A DNA stretch of 64,000 nucleotides from Tillus elongatus (Eukaryota; Arthropoda; Insecta; Coleoptera; Cleridae). Where the stretch lies: NCBI GenBank assembly GCA_964006375.1, contig OZ023270.1:53899820-53963819 (forward strand), read 5' to 3'. The position numbers and the translations under genes are program-made. Position 1 is the first letter of the stretch, and the number at the start of each line of letters is the position of its first letter. Shown one piece after another: positions 54,326 through 64,000 of this stretch. Under the pieces are notes generated by a model. It was not told the DNA's origin, did not search any database, and worked only from the letters and a program-made list of their open reading frames with translations.

Positions 54326-55107
54326 ATACCAAATTTACTTTTGAAGAACAATACTGTAAATTAATTACAATTAACCATTAGAAAGTTAGAATGGTACTTT
54401 TCTTTAACACTGTACAACAGGAATAGCATCTTTTCTTAATGTTATTTGACAAACCAAGAACTTTGTCAAATCCCTCAAAAATAAATCTGGAATTTCTGTC
54501 TGTAAAGTTCCCAATTTTTCATATCATAATGTGTCAAGGGACCTGGCCATTTAAAAGAATCCATTCAAAAATACAGAATAGGCTAAAGTTTCATGGAAAA
54601 CTGATAAATCCAGGGCACCCACTGAAAGGTATAAATCTTATTGCATTTAACCAGTGAATTCAATTCACACCTGACACTATCTTTTGTTATTACTGAAATA
54701 ATAAAACATTTAACCATTAGAAAGTTAGAAGGGTACTTTTTCTTGACACTGTACAACAGGAGTAGCATATTTTCTTAGTGTTATTTGACAAACCAGGAAC
54801 TTTGCCAAATCCCTCAAAAATAAATGTGGAATTTCTGTCTGTAAAGTTCCCAATTTTTCATGTCATAATGTGTCAACGGACCTGGCCATTTGAAAGAATT
54901 CATATCGATTCAGAAATACAGAATAGGGGACAGTTTCATGGAAAACTGATAAATCCAGAGCATCAATTCATACCTGACACTATCTTTTGTTATTACCGAA
55001 ATAATAAAACTGCTTAAGTTTCAACACCTTTATTTGTGATAAATTGTACATTCATTCAATGTAGTTTGCTGCCACGAGGACTGCTTACCCAATTGTCAAC
55101 TTTGTGT
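53231..55107 (+). repeat. Segmental duplication copy 2 carrying the empty Gypsy target site
   Basis: Collinear with 40658-41427 plus 48200-49300. The left 770 bp differ at only about two positions; the right 1.1 kb differ at about 3%. ATAT at 53997-54000 is the unoccupied target. The copy starts inside LINE ORF2 and ends 780 bp beyond the LINE 3' end, so it is a DNA duplication and not an independent LINE insertion. It also has the 339-bp tandem units (54442, 54781). Confidence 0.88.
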
Positions 55108-55871
55108 CTCTGAAAACGCTTGTTCACAATATGAATCCCTCCTGTTTCCAACATATATAACACAGATCAAATTGCTTTGATAGGATGTTGTATACTGTAT
55201 GGTAGGACAGGCCTAACATTTTCTTGAATAGTGACTGTTATGGACGGGCACTTTCATCTTCACAATAAGTTCCACCTCATATAAATTGCTGTTGCCAATG
55301 TTTGACTGCATCATAAAATACAGCAGTTTCGCCTAAATGTATCCACCAAATCTTTGCGAATTTGAACTGGACATAAACTTTTTGTAGGTTTTTAGTCACA
55401 ATGGCACAACTCTATCCATTTCCAACTGATAATATGTAACCTTTTCACTAAGCTCATGAAACTTAGGTCATAAAAATTAAATCTTTTTGTGGAAATAATT
55501 TTAGCAGGCCATACAGCAAACAGTAAAGGGCTGCTTCTCCTTAGATATTTGGTAAGTCTATTTGAGAATCGATTTTCCTAGCTTTACAAATGACAACAAG
55601 TATATAAGAAGTATAAATTATTATTTTATACCTTTAAGAAAGTAAACATGTCTTAAACATGTGTTTAAGAAAAATAAAACACTTCATAGATATGAAATTT
55701 AAACAAATGTGTATATCCTAAAAAAATTATTTAAAATTTTATACACTCAAATATACAATATAATTTATATATCTATAATAATAGCTAAAAAGAAAAGGGG
55801 TTGAGTCAAACTAAAATGGTTTTTTTAGAGTATGGTCAGTAATATAAAATAAACTTTCATTCAGCTTAAAG
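55108..55871. other. No feature recognised
   Basis: AT-rich sequence with no supported gene or repeat. Confidence 0.5.
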
Positions 55872-56091
55872 CATCAAAATTATTATCAGTGTAACATTTT
55901 TGAGACACATATAAAAAGGCTTGATGTTATGTTGGGTCCTAATTAATGGGCTCATTAATAAAATATTAGTAAAACTGCATCTAGTAACAATAACTAATCT
56001 TTTATTAATGAGCCCATTAATTAGAACCCAACATAACATCAAGCCTTTTTATATGTGTCTCGAAAATGTTACACTGATAATAATTTTGATG
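55872..56091. repeat. Long hairpin: 99-bp arms, 22-nt loop, 3 mismatches
   Basis: 55872-55970 (CATCAAAATTATTATCAGTG... to AAAATATTAGT) is repeated inverted at 55993-56091. It could be a foldback MITE or, if transcribed, a double-stranded RNA source. The right edge meets the probable LTR of the minus-strand Gypsy relic. Confidence 0.92.
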
Positions 56092-56094
56092 ACT

Positions 56095-58330
56095 AATGAC
56101 CATGTGTGTGTAACGTTACCCGTCTAACAACTGACAACCTAATGTCTGCTTGGCTACACTGTTGCCAACCCTATAACATTCCCTCTTGTGTTCAACAAAT
56201 AAGGTCCTTATACTTGCTTGCGAATTTGACATGTCATTTTGGTCTCTGATTACTTGTACTAGTATCCATGTCCATTGTTTCTTCTTGGCTGCCTTCCTGC
56301 TCAGGAACATCTTCTGTTTCTTCATTATTATTCTGTTCTTCGAAGCTTGATTTTAACCTTCCACCTTTGTTCATTGGCTAAAATAATATTTTGTGGACCA
56401 ACTGCTGTTTCCGATCCCCTATCTAATATGTTCTCTATTTCAAACTAATGTTGAACCATTTATACTAACTTCATACAACCTCCATCTATTTTCTTATTAA
56501 AAATTCTGTCATGCCACAACTTATCGGTATCTGGTCATAGCTGAACATTGACTAACTTACCAACATCTAATTCAGGTAATTGTTTACTTTTCCTGTCATA
56601 ATATTGTTTACTGTATTTTCGTTGGTTTTCTAACATACTAGAAGTATCTTTCAATGAGTTCGGAATATAATTTTGTACATGTGTGGGAATTAAATTTCTT
56701 GTACTTCTTCTCATTAATCTTTGTGCAGGACTAACATTAATTTTATTTGGAGTGTTAGGCCAATATAACAATGTTAACCAAAAGTCCTCATCAATATCTT
56801 CTGATTTCTTCATCAGCTTCTTAGCTTTTTTAACAGTTGCTTCGGCTTTTCAGTTTCCCTTTTGATGATAAGGAGAACTGGTGGCATGCTTGAATTGGTA
56901 TTTTCTGGAAAATTCCTCCATGGTCTTATTAACAAAGTTGGTACCGTTATCCGTACAACAAATTTCAGGAATGCCATACCTGCTAAAGTTTTGTTTGATT
57001 GCTAATATAACACTGCTGGGTATAAGATCTCTCAGAAAAAATAACTTAAAATAGTCAGACTAATGGTCCACAATGACAAGAACTTTTTCTTGTTTGCCTT
57101 TATAATTACAAAAGAAAACGTCCATTGAAATAATGTCCCAAGGGTATTCTGCAACTTTTTGCCACAGCATTGGTAACAATGCTTGTGAAGGCAAGTATTT
57201 GGTACATATTTCGCAATTTTGCACTTTATCTATAATTTGTACTAGGCTAAAAAATATTCATTTTGGCAAATTTAGTAGTGTTTTCCATACCACTATGGAC
57301 TAAGTGTACTCTGTCGATCATAGAACTTCTTAAATAGTAAGGTATCAACATTCTGGTACCTTTCAAAATTAAACCATCTTGCACAGTTAAATCATTTCTA
57401 TACTTAAAATAAATTTCAATGTTGTCAGGAACATCTCTGATATATTTTGGCCCACCTTGATTGATCATAGTCATTAAATGCTGTAGTGCAGTCTCTACTA
57501 GTCTTATCCTTTATAGTTTGCAATGGTCCTTCCGATATGTTAATTGTATTGACTAATTTCAAATTTTCAATTATTTCAAAGATGTTCGTTTTGTCCGATG
57601 TAATTTGATAAATATTGTGCTTTTCTATTTCACTTTCAAAATTTTTGTCCGGGTCATTAACTATGTCTTGACAAAAAATCTCCTATGATATTACTTTTAC
57701 CATTAATATATACAACATTTATTCTGTATCTTTGTAAGATCATTAACATTAACTGCAATCGTTGGGTGCTCTGAGTAAAGGCTTCTCAAAAATGCTGATC
57801 AAGGCTATATGATCTGTTTTGACTGTGACATATGTCCTGCTAAACTGGTCAAATCTGGTACAACCAAAAACGATAACTAGGATTTCTTTTTCGCACATTG
57901 CATAATTTTGCTCAGATTTTGTGAGAACTCAGGAAGCATATACAATTTGGTTATTCTGATAAATAACTGCACCTAAACCTGTAGAACTGGAATCACATTC
58001 CATTATCAATGGTTGATTGGCATTCTAGTATTTTTAAGTTGGAATATTTGATACTACATTTTTTAATTTGACAAATTCTGCATCGTCCATCTCAGGCCAC
58101 TTCCAATTTAAGTTGGCCAATGATAACTGCCTCAATTGTTTTGAACATATGCGAAGGTAGAAATTTACCCAAGTATGTACATAAGCCTAGGAATTTTCTT
58201 AAACTCTGTTTATTTTTCGGAGGTTGCATGTTAACAATTGCATCTACTTTTGAATCATCTGATTTGAGACCCACATCAGTAAGAATTAAACCATAAAAAT
58301 GTACCGAAGTAACATCCAAGCGAGGTCGTT
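56095..58330 (-). pseudogene. pol: Mag-like Gypsy pol relic (RT end, RNase H, integrase) with 3' LTR start
   Basis: Minus strand, right to left. RT/connection GLKSDDSKVDAIVNMQPPKNKQ and SLRKFLGLCTYLGKFLPS lie within 58092-58260. RNase H KSEQNYAMCEKEIL lies near 57900. An integrase linker is at 57247-57474 (YIRDVPDN, LRSSMIDRVHLVHSGMENT), and the core with IPEICCTDNGTNFVN near 56950. The C-terminal part (56535-56813) has LLYWPNTPNKINVSPAQRLMRRSTR. A polypurine AAGAGGGAATG then TGTTATAGGG (56179) marks the LTR start, apparently truncated by the hairpin. All frames are broken. Confidence 0.75.
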
Positions 58331-59069
58331 TGTCTGTTGCGAACATAATAGTGGAGGCCTCAATCTCCGAGTGTAAATCTTTACCTAAACATATATATAC
58401 ACCCCCCCCCCTCATCACCGAGTGTTCGTCTGCACCCGACACCAGCCAGTGGTTGACTCCAGTTAGCCACTCCGGTCCCACAGGGGACTTGCTGCACTTA
58501 CTATTATCTATAATAGTAGACCCAAGATACGTGAACATTTCTACTTGTTATTTTTTTTAGCATTACATCCATTTCTGCAGTCTTATCCTTAAATATCTTC
58601 AGTACCTCATCATATTGGTTTTTAGTTGGATTTTTGAAAAAGTTAAGTATATAAACATTTTTTGATTAAATAGGGAGAAGAGATAAGGAAGATAAAATAC
58701 GTTTATGATTAAATTAAAAAGCTCCTATAAACTGTGTGTTTTAGGTGATAAAAAATGGTGTAAAAAATTTGAAGTTTTGAAGATCTTGTTTGCTATCGCG
58801 TTTCTGTGGTATCTGACATGTTTTGTTGAATTGGAGATAGTGTTGGAGCTAGTAAATACATTTTAAATTGAAGTGAAAACTAATGAGAAAGAGGGAGATA
58901 AGAAACCTGTGGCTCTTATCTTAATGGACCATTATGGTAACTGAATATGAAGAACAGATTGTGAACCAGTGCCGTAGAATTAAAAGGGTTTTAATGATGC
59001 TAGCACATAAATTGATGCAGAATAAAATGCTTACTTTGCAAAATTATTAAACAGCCTTCGAAAAATGGT
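58331..59069. other. LINE-like scrap and unassigned AT-rich DNA
   Basis: 58331-58560, on the minus strand, has FTYLGSTIIDNSKCS followed by a GC-richer stretch with VNHWLVSGADE and a C8 run. The FTYLGS motif suggests a LINE fragment fused onto the Gypsy relic. 58560-59069 shows nothing clear. Confidence 0.4.
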
Positions 59070-60062
59070 AAAAGCCCTACAGTTTTTCTATATGATGCAT
59101 GTAAAAATCTAATATGTATTGAATGCAGTGAATTAACCGCATCAGAGCTGAGATGTATTCCTCTTCTCAAGAGGACATGGAAATTCCACTGTAGGAAGTG
59201 TAGGAATTTTGAGCTGTTGGAGCTTTTGCAGAATACAGTTGCTGATAAGGAAAATATAGTAAATGATCAGGAAATTAGAATCTCTTTACTGAGGAAGAAA
59301 ATTGAAAGTTTGGAGAATGTAAACAAACTTGTATTATGCTGGGGCATTTCAACAGCCGATTTCTGTTTCTGGATCTGTGAAAGTCAATAATTGTTAAACC
59401 AAAACATCAGCAATCAACTGACCAGACTCAGAAGGATATTACTTCGAAAATTAATCCTGCAGAGCTCAAGATTGGTGTTAGTAATATGTAGTCAACAATG
59501 ATCGGTAATGTAGTGATCAAATGTCAATCAAAGAAAGAAGTTGAAACACTAAAACGGGCGATAGACAATAGATTAGGAGATAATTACAATGTAGAGCTGA
59601 GTAAGTTGAGACCACTCAAGAATTAGAATTGTAAATGTGACCCAAGACTTGACTCAGGAAGAAATTAAAGATTGCTTAAAGGAACATAATAATTTTATGG
59701 GTGAAATTAAGGTAACTTATGTTCACAGTAATAAGAGTGGAACAAAAACCATTATATGCGAATGCTCTCCTAACAATTTTCATCAAATTTGAAAGTTGAA
59801 GAAGGTATGCCTGGGCTGGCAAAGATAGATGGTTTATGAAGATCTGAATGTACCAAGATGCTACAAGAGTCAAGAATATTATCATACAAGCCGTGCCTGC
59901 AAGAATAAAGTTGTCTGTCCTGTATGCTCTGCAGAGCATGAGGAAAAGTGATGTCCGAAACATAGAAAGTTTTGTTGAAATTGTGATGTTGTCAATAGGG
60001 GGTTTCGCACGTCCCATGCCACTGATCATCAGTGTAACAGCAGTGAATGTCCCACTCTGAAG
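59070..60062 (+). pseudogene. LINE ORF1: PHD-like finger, coiled coil, zinc knuckles, broken
   Basis: Plus strand. A Cys-rich finger (ICIECSELTASELRC...FHCRKCRNFELLELL, about 59110-59220) is followed by a coiled coil (EIRISLLRKKIESLEN) and a degraded RNA-binding middle (IKCQSKKEVETLKRAIDNRLGDN). Zinc knuckles (RCYKSQEYYHTSRACKNKVVCPVC...CP) lie at about 59855-60060. This order is typical of ORF1 proteins of CR1/Jockey-like LINEs, which bind element RNA. Stops and frameshifts are scattered. ORF2 follows at 60290. Confidence 0.65.
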
Positions 60063-60289
60063 TTTCACATGGACTTACTCAGGTCGATAAACTACACAAA
60101 TTAGTGAGATACAATGGTTTATCATTTCTTATGACTGTATTTCTTTTTGTCTCATTGAAATTCTTTATATGTTTACGATTGTGTGCTTGAGAGTTGACAT
60201 TTGTAGATTTAAACATCGAACCGCCCATTCACTTGGATTTTTGAGTTGTGCACTGGGGAACTACTTATTTTTCATTGTTTTATTTTATA

Positions 60290-60912
60290 TGAAAATTTCT
60301 CATCTAAATATATGCTCAATGTTTACAGGATTTCATGATTTTAAAAATTTAGTAATAGCTAATAATTTGGATATTGTTGCTTTATCTGAAACATGGTTGT
60401 CTGGTCGAGTTAGCGCTAAAATTATTGAAATAGAAGGATATTGTTTTATACCTAAGACTAGAGGTGGCAAATGAGGAGAGGTTGCAGTGTATATTAGAAA
60501 CTAAATTTCTTTTCAAGAAGTTATTCTTGATGAACGGGTAAATGAGCAGACAGGGTTATTTTAGTTAAAACCAAACAGGGTAGGAAGATCATCATTGTGG
60601 CTAACTTTTATAGACGACCAAATGCTCATCCAGGTACTTTTATTGGTGATGATAATATTATTTCATTTATATATCCACTATGTGACGAGAGTCTGGGCGA
60701 CATGAATGTATGTTTCTTCAATCTGGATAACCCTCTTGTTTCTTGTTTTGAAACATATGGCTCAAAACAGTATTTGAGTGAACTACACGGGTGACAAAAA
60801 CGACCTGTACACTTCTAGATCCCATAGTATTTACTAATGCTGACTTTGTACAAAATGTTGGAACATTAAATGGAGACAGTATTTGTGTTATATTCCTATA
60901 GTTATTAAGCAT
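60290..60912 (+). pseudogene. LINE ORF2 start: APE endonuclease, broken and cut off
   Basis: The frame at 60169-60474 includes MKISHLNICSMFTGFHDFKNL and LDIVALSETWLSGRV (catalytic E region). Farther on come VANFYRRPNAHPG (60597), LGDMNVCFFNLDNPL and, in other frames, sequence up to 60912, where the LTR of the next Gypsy element begins. RT is absent here. The APE endonuclease would nick the target DNA. Confidence 0.68.
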
Positions 60913-60913
60913 G

Positions 60914-61162
60914 TGTTATATGTCTATAGTTATTAAGATTATTAATATTATCAACCCTCAATGAACCGTATGTTCATCAGTATGGATCACTGGTCGTCCC
61001 CAGTCAGACAGTCAGACAGCATTGCATGCTGGAGAATTAGCATGGCGGTAGTTCATGGCACAGGTTCATGGAAAGGCACGGTTATATATTCCTGAGTTGT
61101 TATAATAAAAGTAACTAAATAACAAGTAGTGTGATTATGAACAAGATATCCAATATAATACA
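60914..61162 (+). repeat. Probable 5' LTR of the right-edge Mag-like Gypsy
   Basis: TGTTATA...AATACA (about 249 bp) is followed directly by TGGTGTCAGG (61163), a tRNA-Leu-like primer site. It contains GGTTATATATTCC and an AATAAAAG signal. There is no second LTR in the window, so the boundaries are inferred. Confidence 0.5.
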
Positions 61163-61199
61163 TGGTGTCAGGTAGGTGGGAGGTTTGCTTCCACGAGTA

Positions 61200-62612
61200 A
61201 ATATAAATGCAAAACTGGTAATCGCACAAGATGGAAGGTTTGTTTAACACCCGAACCCCTTGTTCTTGACAGCGACATCGCTGCAAACTTGAAAATATTT
61301 GCTCAAAAATTTGATGTATTTATGACTGCCACAGAATTATTTTCAAAAAGTGAGGCAAAGAAGGTTGCAGTATTCCTAAATATGGTGATGATGGGCTCGA
61401 ACTTTTCAACAGTTTTGCGTAGGCAAATGAAGACAACAAAAAATTGGATAAGGTAATAGAAAAGTTTAATACTTATTGTTCCCGGAAGAAATATATAATA
61501 TTCGAGCGATATAAGTTTAACAGTGTGTTTGAGGGTGGAAGCGGAGGTTAATTATAGGAATAAAATGTAGGAACGAAGCACATATGTGTGACATAGATAA
61601 CGGTATATTGGTAACTATATTAAAGCACAAAACTTAATAAACAATAGAAATAACGATATAACAAATTGAATAAGAGAAACTTACTTAGGTATGGTCATCT
61701 TGACTATTAATAGTTAACGGTGTTTTGTTGTGTATCAATGAACAATATTTATAGTAATTCTATCTAGTTTCTAACCTTCCTAAATGCTGGCTTCATCAGT
61801 TTTCGATACCTTGTACGTTTGCTAATTTGCGTTTGTTTATTTGTTGACAAAACAAATGCAGTAGCATCAATGCCAATGTTATTCAACAACATTGACCTCT
61901 AATAATTACAATGTTTATTCCTTATTTTAGATTGATTTCTTAATACTAGTTTACTTGTGATTTTATTGATCTTACTAACTATGTTTCTTATACGTCTTCT
62001 ACTGCCCTTCTGTAATTGCCATGGTTCTCTGAACACAGTGTTTGTCAGAAAGAAGGGCAAATATTTGACAATTTCTTGGCAGATTTTCGCAAAGCTGTAA
62101 AAATCACTGAGTATAAAGATCAGGATGACATGATAAGAGATCGTATAGTCATGGGTATTCTAGATAAGCAGATGCAGGAGAGATTATTACGTGAGTGTGA
62201 CTTAACGCTTGATAAAGCGGTCCAATGTTGTAAAGCCACATAAAGTGCTATCAAGAGCCCTGCAAAGTGACAGTCAAGTGCGTACAGTGCAAAAGTCTCC
62301 CCATGAGTAACAGAAAATTAAAATAACATCCGAACCTGAACGAGTATTCAGTAAAAATAATTACAGATTCTGTGGATATACACATGACAAATCAGAAAGG
62401 TGTCCTGACATTAAAAAAACCTGTGCAAAATGCCAAGGAAGAAACCATTTCGCCAAAGTTTGTTTGAAAGGTGGAGTAGCTGATTTTGGAAGCCGCCGAC
62501 AAGAAAATGCAGACTACAATAAAGGTATAAGGCGCAAAGATAAGAGTGTTCATGATGTTGATATAGATATGGAACATAGTGATTCAAGTGAAGAATTTAG
62601 TGTAATTAAGTG
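61200..62612 (+). pseudogene. gag: Mag-like Gypsy gag relic with zinc knuckles, interrupted
   Basis: Plus strand. The Gag N-terminus is in shifted frames (LVLDSDIAANLKIFAQKFDVFMTATEL; KLDKVIEKFNTYCSRKKYIIFERYKF). About 490 bp of foreign DNA follow, then 62016-62243 with QKEGQIFDNFLADFRKAVKITE and YKDQDDMIRDRIVMGILDKQ. A first finger lacks its leading Cys (FCGYTHDKSERC) and a second is complete (CAKCQGRNHFAKVC, about 62425-62470). It is dead because of frameshifts and the insertion. Confidence 0.72.
61545..62030. mobile_element. ~490-bp unidentified insertion in gag
   Basis: Gag coding sequence stops at ...CAGTGTGTTTG and resumes at CAGTGTTTGTCAGAAAGAAG, suggesting a short target duplication around CAGTGT(GT)TTG. 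The insert has no open frame and no similarity to other parts of the window that I noticed. Confidence 0.5.
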
Positions 62613-64000
62613 AAATTTATTGAGTCTATTGGTAGCGAAGGTCGAAATATGTGGGTGCAAGTGGTAAAAATTGGTAAGCATTTTGTGAAATTCAAGCTGG
62701 ACAGAGAAGCAGAGGTCAGTGTGTTGCCCTTGCATATTATCCAACAATATAATCTTGAGAGTAGAATCAAGAATACGAAAGTAACAATTGTTTTATATGG
62801 AAGCGCAAACTTTAGAATTACACCTGTAGGTGAAATATTGTTGTTGTGTGAAGTTAGTAACAGGGCCGCAGTTGTAACATTCATTGTTGTTGATACTGAA
62901 AATCAAATGCATTTGCTTGGGCTAGGAGCATGTATAAATTTACAATCATAAAAAAATTTTGCAAGTATTGAGAGCACACAGTTTGTCACCTTAGATAATG
63001 TAGTTAATTCATATCCTATTGTTTTTGAGGGCTTTGGTGAGTTCCCAACTGAACATCGCAATACTCTGAAAGAAAATTCAACACCCCTTGTGCAACCACT
63101 CAGAAGGGTTCGCCATGTATTACGTGAAAGACTTAAAAACAAACTTGATTCGTTAGATAATCAAAAAGTTATTCGTTAAGTAGATAAGCCTACAGAGTGG
63201 TTGCATGCATTGGTGATTGTTGAAAAGAAAAATGGTGATTTACGTTTATGTTTAGATCCTAAATATTTGAATTAAGTAATAAAGCGTGAGCACTTTGTAA
63301 TACCAACCGCAGATGAAATTGCACCCATGTTGTGTGACAAACAGTATTTCACAGTGTTAGACATGAAGAATGGATACCTTCAAGTAAAAATTAATGGCCA
63401 GAGTGCAGATTATAGCACATTTAGCACACCATTTGGGAGCTATCAATTCTGTAGATTACCATTTGGGTTATGCTCAGCTCCTGAAGTCTTTCAAAAAAAC
63501 AACTAATGAACTCTTTGGTGATATAGATGGAGTGGGTCTATATTTTGACGACCTTATTATTACAAGACGTAATAAGGCTGCACATGACAAAAACTTGCGC
63601 TTTGTATTATAAAGGGCTCTTAGGTACGGTGTCAAGTTTAACAAAAATAAGATACAGTTCAAATCACAGCAGGTTAAATTTATGCGACAAATTGACTCAA
63701 AAAAGGGCATTGAGCTAAATGAGATATATATAAAGGCTCTACTTGATATGCCAGATCCTAAAGATAAACCAGGTGTAATGAGATTATTAGGGATGGCTAA
63801 GTTTTCAGGTAAGTTTCTCCCAAATATGTCTAAAATAACTACACCCCTTAGAGAATTAATTAAACAAAATGTTGAGTGGAACTGGACTAACAAACACAAA
63901 CAGTCAGTATCTCAGCTGAAGTACTTGATAACCTTTGCCCCCATATTGACATTTTTGATCCTGATAAGCCTATAGAGATTGAAACAGATGTGTAAAAGGA
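62610..64000 (+). pseudogene. pol: Mag-like Gypsy protease and RT, degenerate, continues beyond window
   Basis: 62610-62951 is an intact protease-like frame whose catalytic loop has changed to DREAEVSVLP (the D-T-G-A loop is lost). RT follows in pieces: PLRRV..VLRERLKNKLDSL (63090), WLHALVIVEKKNGDLRLCLDPKYLN, FTVLDMKNGYLQVKI, FSTPFGSYQFCRLPFGLCSAPEVFQ, LYFDDLIIT (YxDD box, 63530-63560) and the connection MPDPKDKPGVMRLLGMAKFSGKFLP. Stops at 63177, 63274 and elsewhere break it. Same lineage as the minus-strand relic at 56095-58330. Confidence 0.75.

Noticed and set aside
59676..60068. 130-residue minus-strand frame with hydrophobic stretches
   Set aside because: It lies antisense to the LINE ORF1 zinc-knuckle region, whose cysteine pattern on the + strand is the real signal.

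Overview
The window looks like AT-rich nuclear DNA from an insect, quite possibly a beetle, although the species cannot be named from sequence alone. The evidence is a host gene with GT-AG introns, env-bearing errantivirus-like Gypsy elements, DD41D and other Tc1/mariner transposases, a Penelope-like element, Jockey/CR1-type and RNase H-bearing LINEs, a tRNA-derived SINE, and about twenty long (TA)n arrays. Nothing bacterial, no CRISPR array and no free-standing tRNA or rRNA gene was seen.

The only convincing host gene is a secreted chymotrypsin-like (S1A) serine protease on the + strand. It has three coding exons (13037-13099, 23271-23494, 28048-28612) that splice in frame to 283 residues. 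Its introns (10.2 and 4.6 kb) are filled with transposons. A cluster of GATA motifs lies just upstream of exon 1, and a SINE sits 128 bp past the stop codon.

Layout. 1-4.0 kb: degenerate errantivirus-like Gypsy on the - strand. 4.5-5.2 kb: mariner relic. 5.39-8.31 kb: a pol-less gag-env errantivirus derivative with both LTRs, inserted inside a (TA)n array. 8.45-10.06 kb: Penelope-like element. 10-12.7 kb: two copies of a (TA)n-carrying repeat family (called R1 here) and a rearranged mariner relic. 13.0-28.6 kb: the protease gene. Intron 1 holds a second pol-less errantivirus relic (protease joined to env), mariner relics, a solo LTR and a tandemly duplicated DD41D mariner with palindromic ends. 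28.7-36.2 kb: three SINEs with clear target duplications, a GC-rich LINE, a Tc1-like relic and three long-inverted-repeat (foldback) elements. 37-39.5 kb: another R1 copy, a mariner relic and an unusual array of 34 E-box-like heptamers.

The best preserved mobile element is a 6,768-bp Ty3/Gypsy retrotransposon at 41428-48195. It has near-identical LTRs (about three differences seen), a 4-bp ATAT target duplication, a tRNA-Leu-type primer site, intact gag and pol, a canonical -1 frameshift signal (slippery heptamer plus stem/pseudoknot), and a heat-shock-element-like array just upstream of its TATA box. It interrupts one copy of a 1.87-kb segmental duplication. The other copy (53231-55107) preserves the empty target site.

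49-64 kb is a graveyard: a Tigger/pogo transposase relic, a full R1 copy, a 99-bp-arm hairpin, two degenerate Mag-like Gypsy elements in opposite orientations and a LINE with recognisable ORF1 and endonuclease pieces. Coordinates of degenerate elements are approximate. Divergence statements come from reading the sequence, not from an alignment program.
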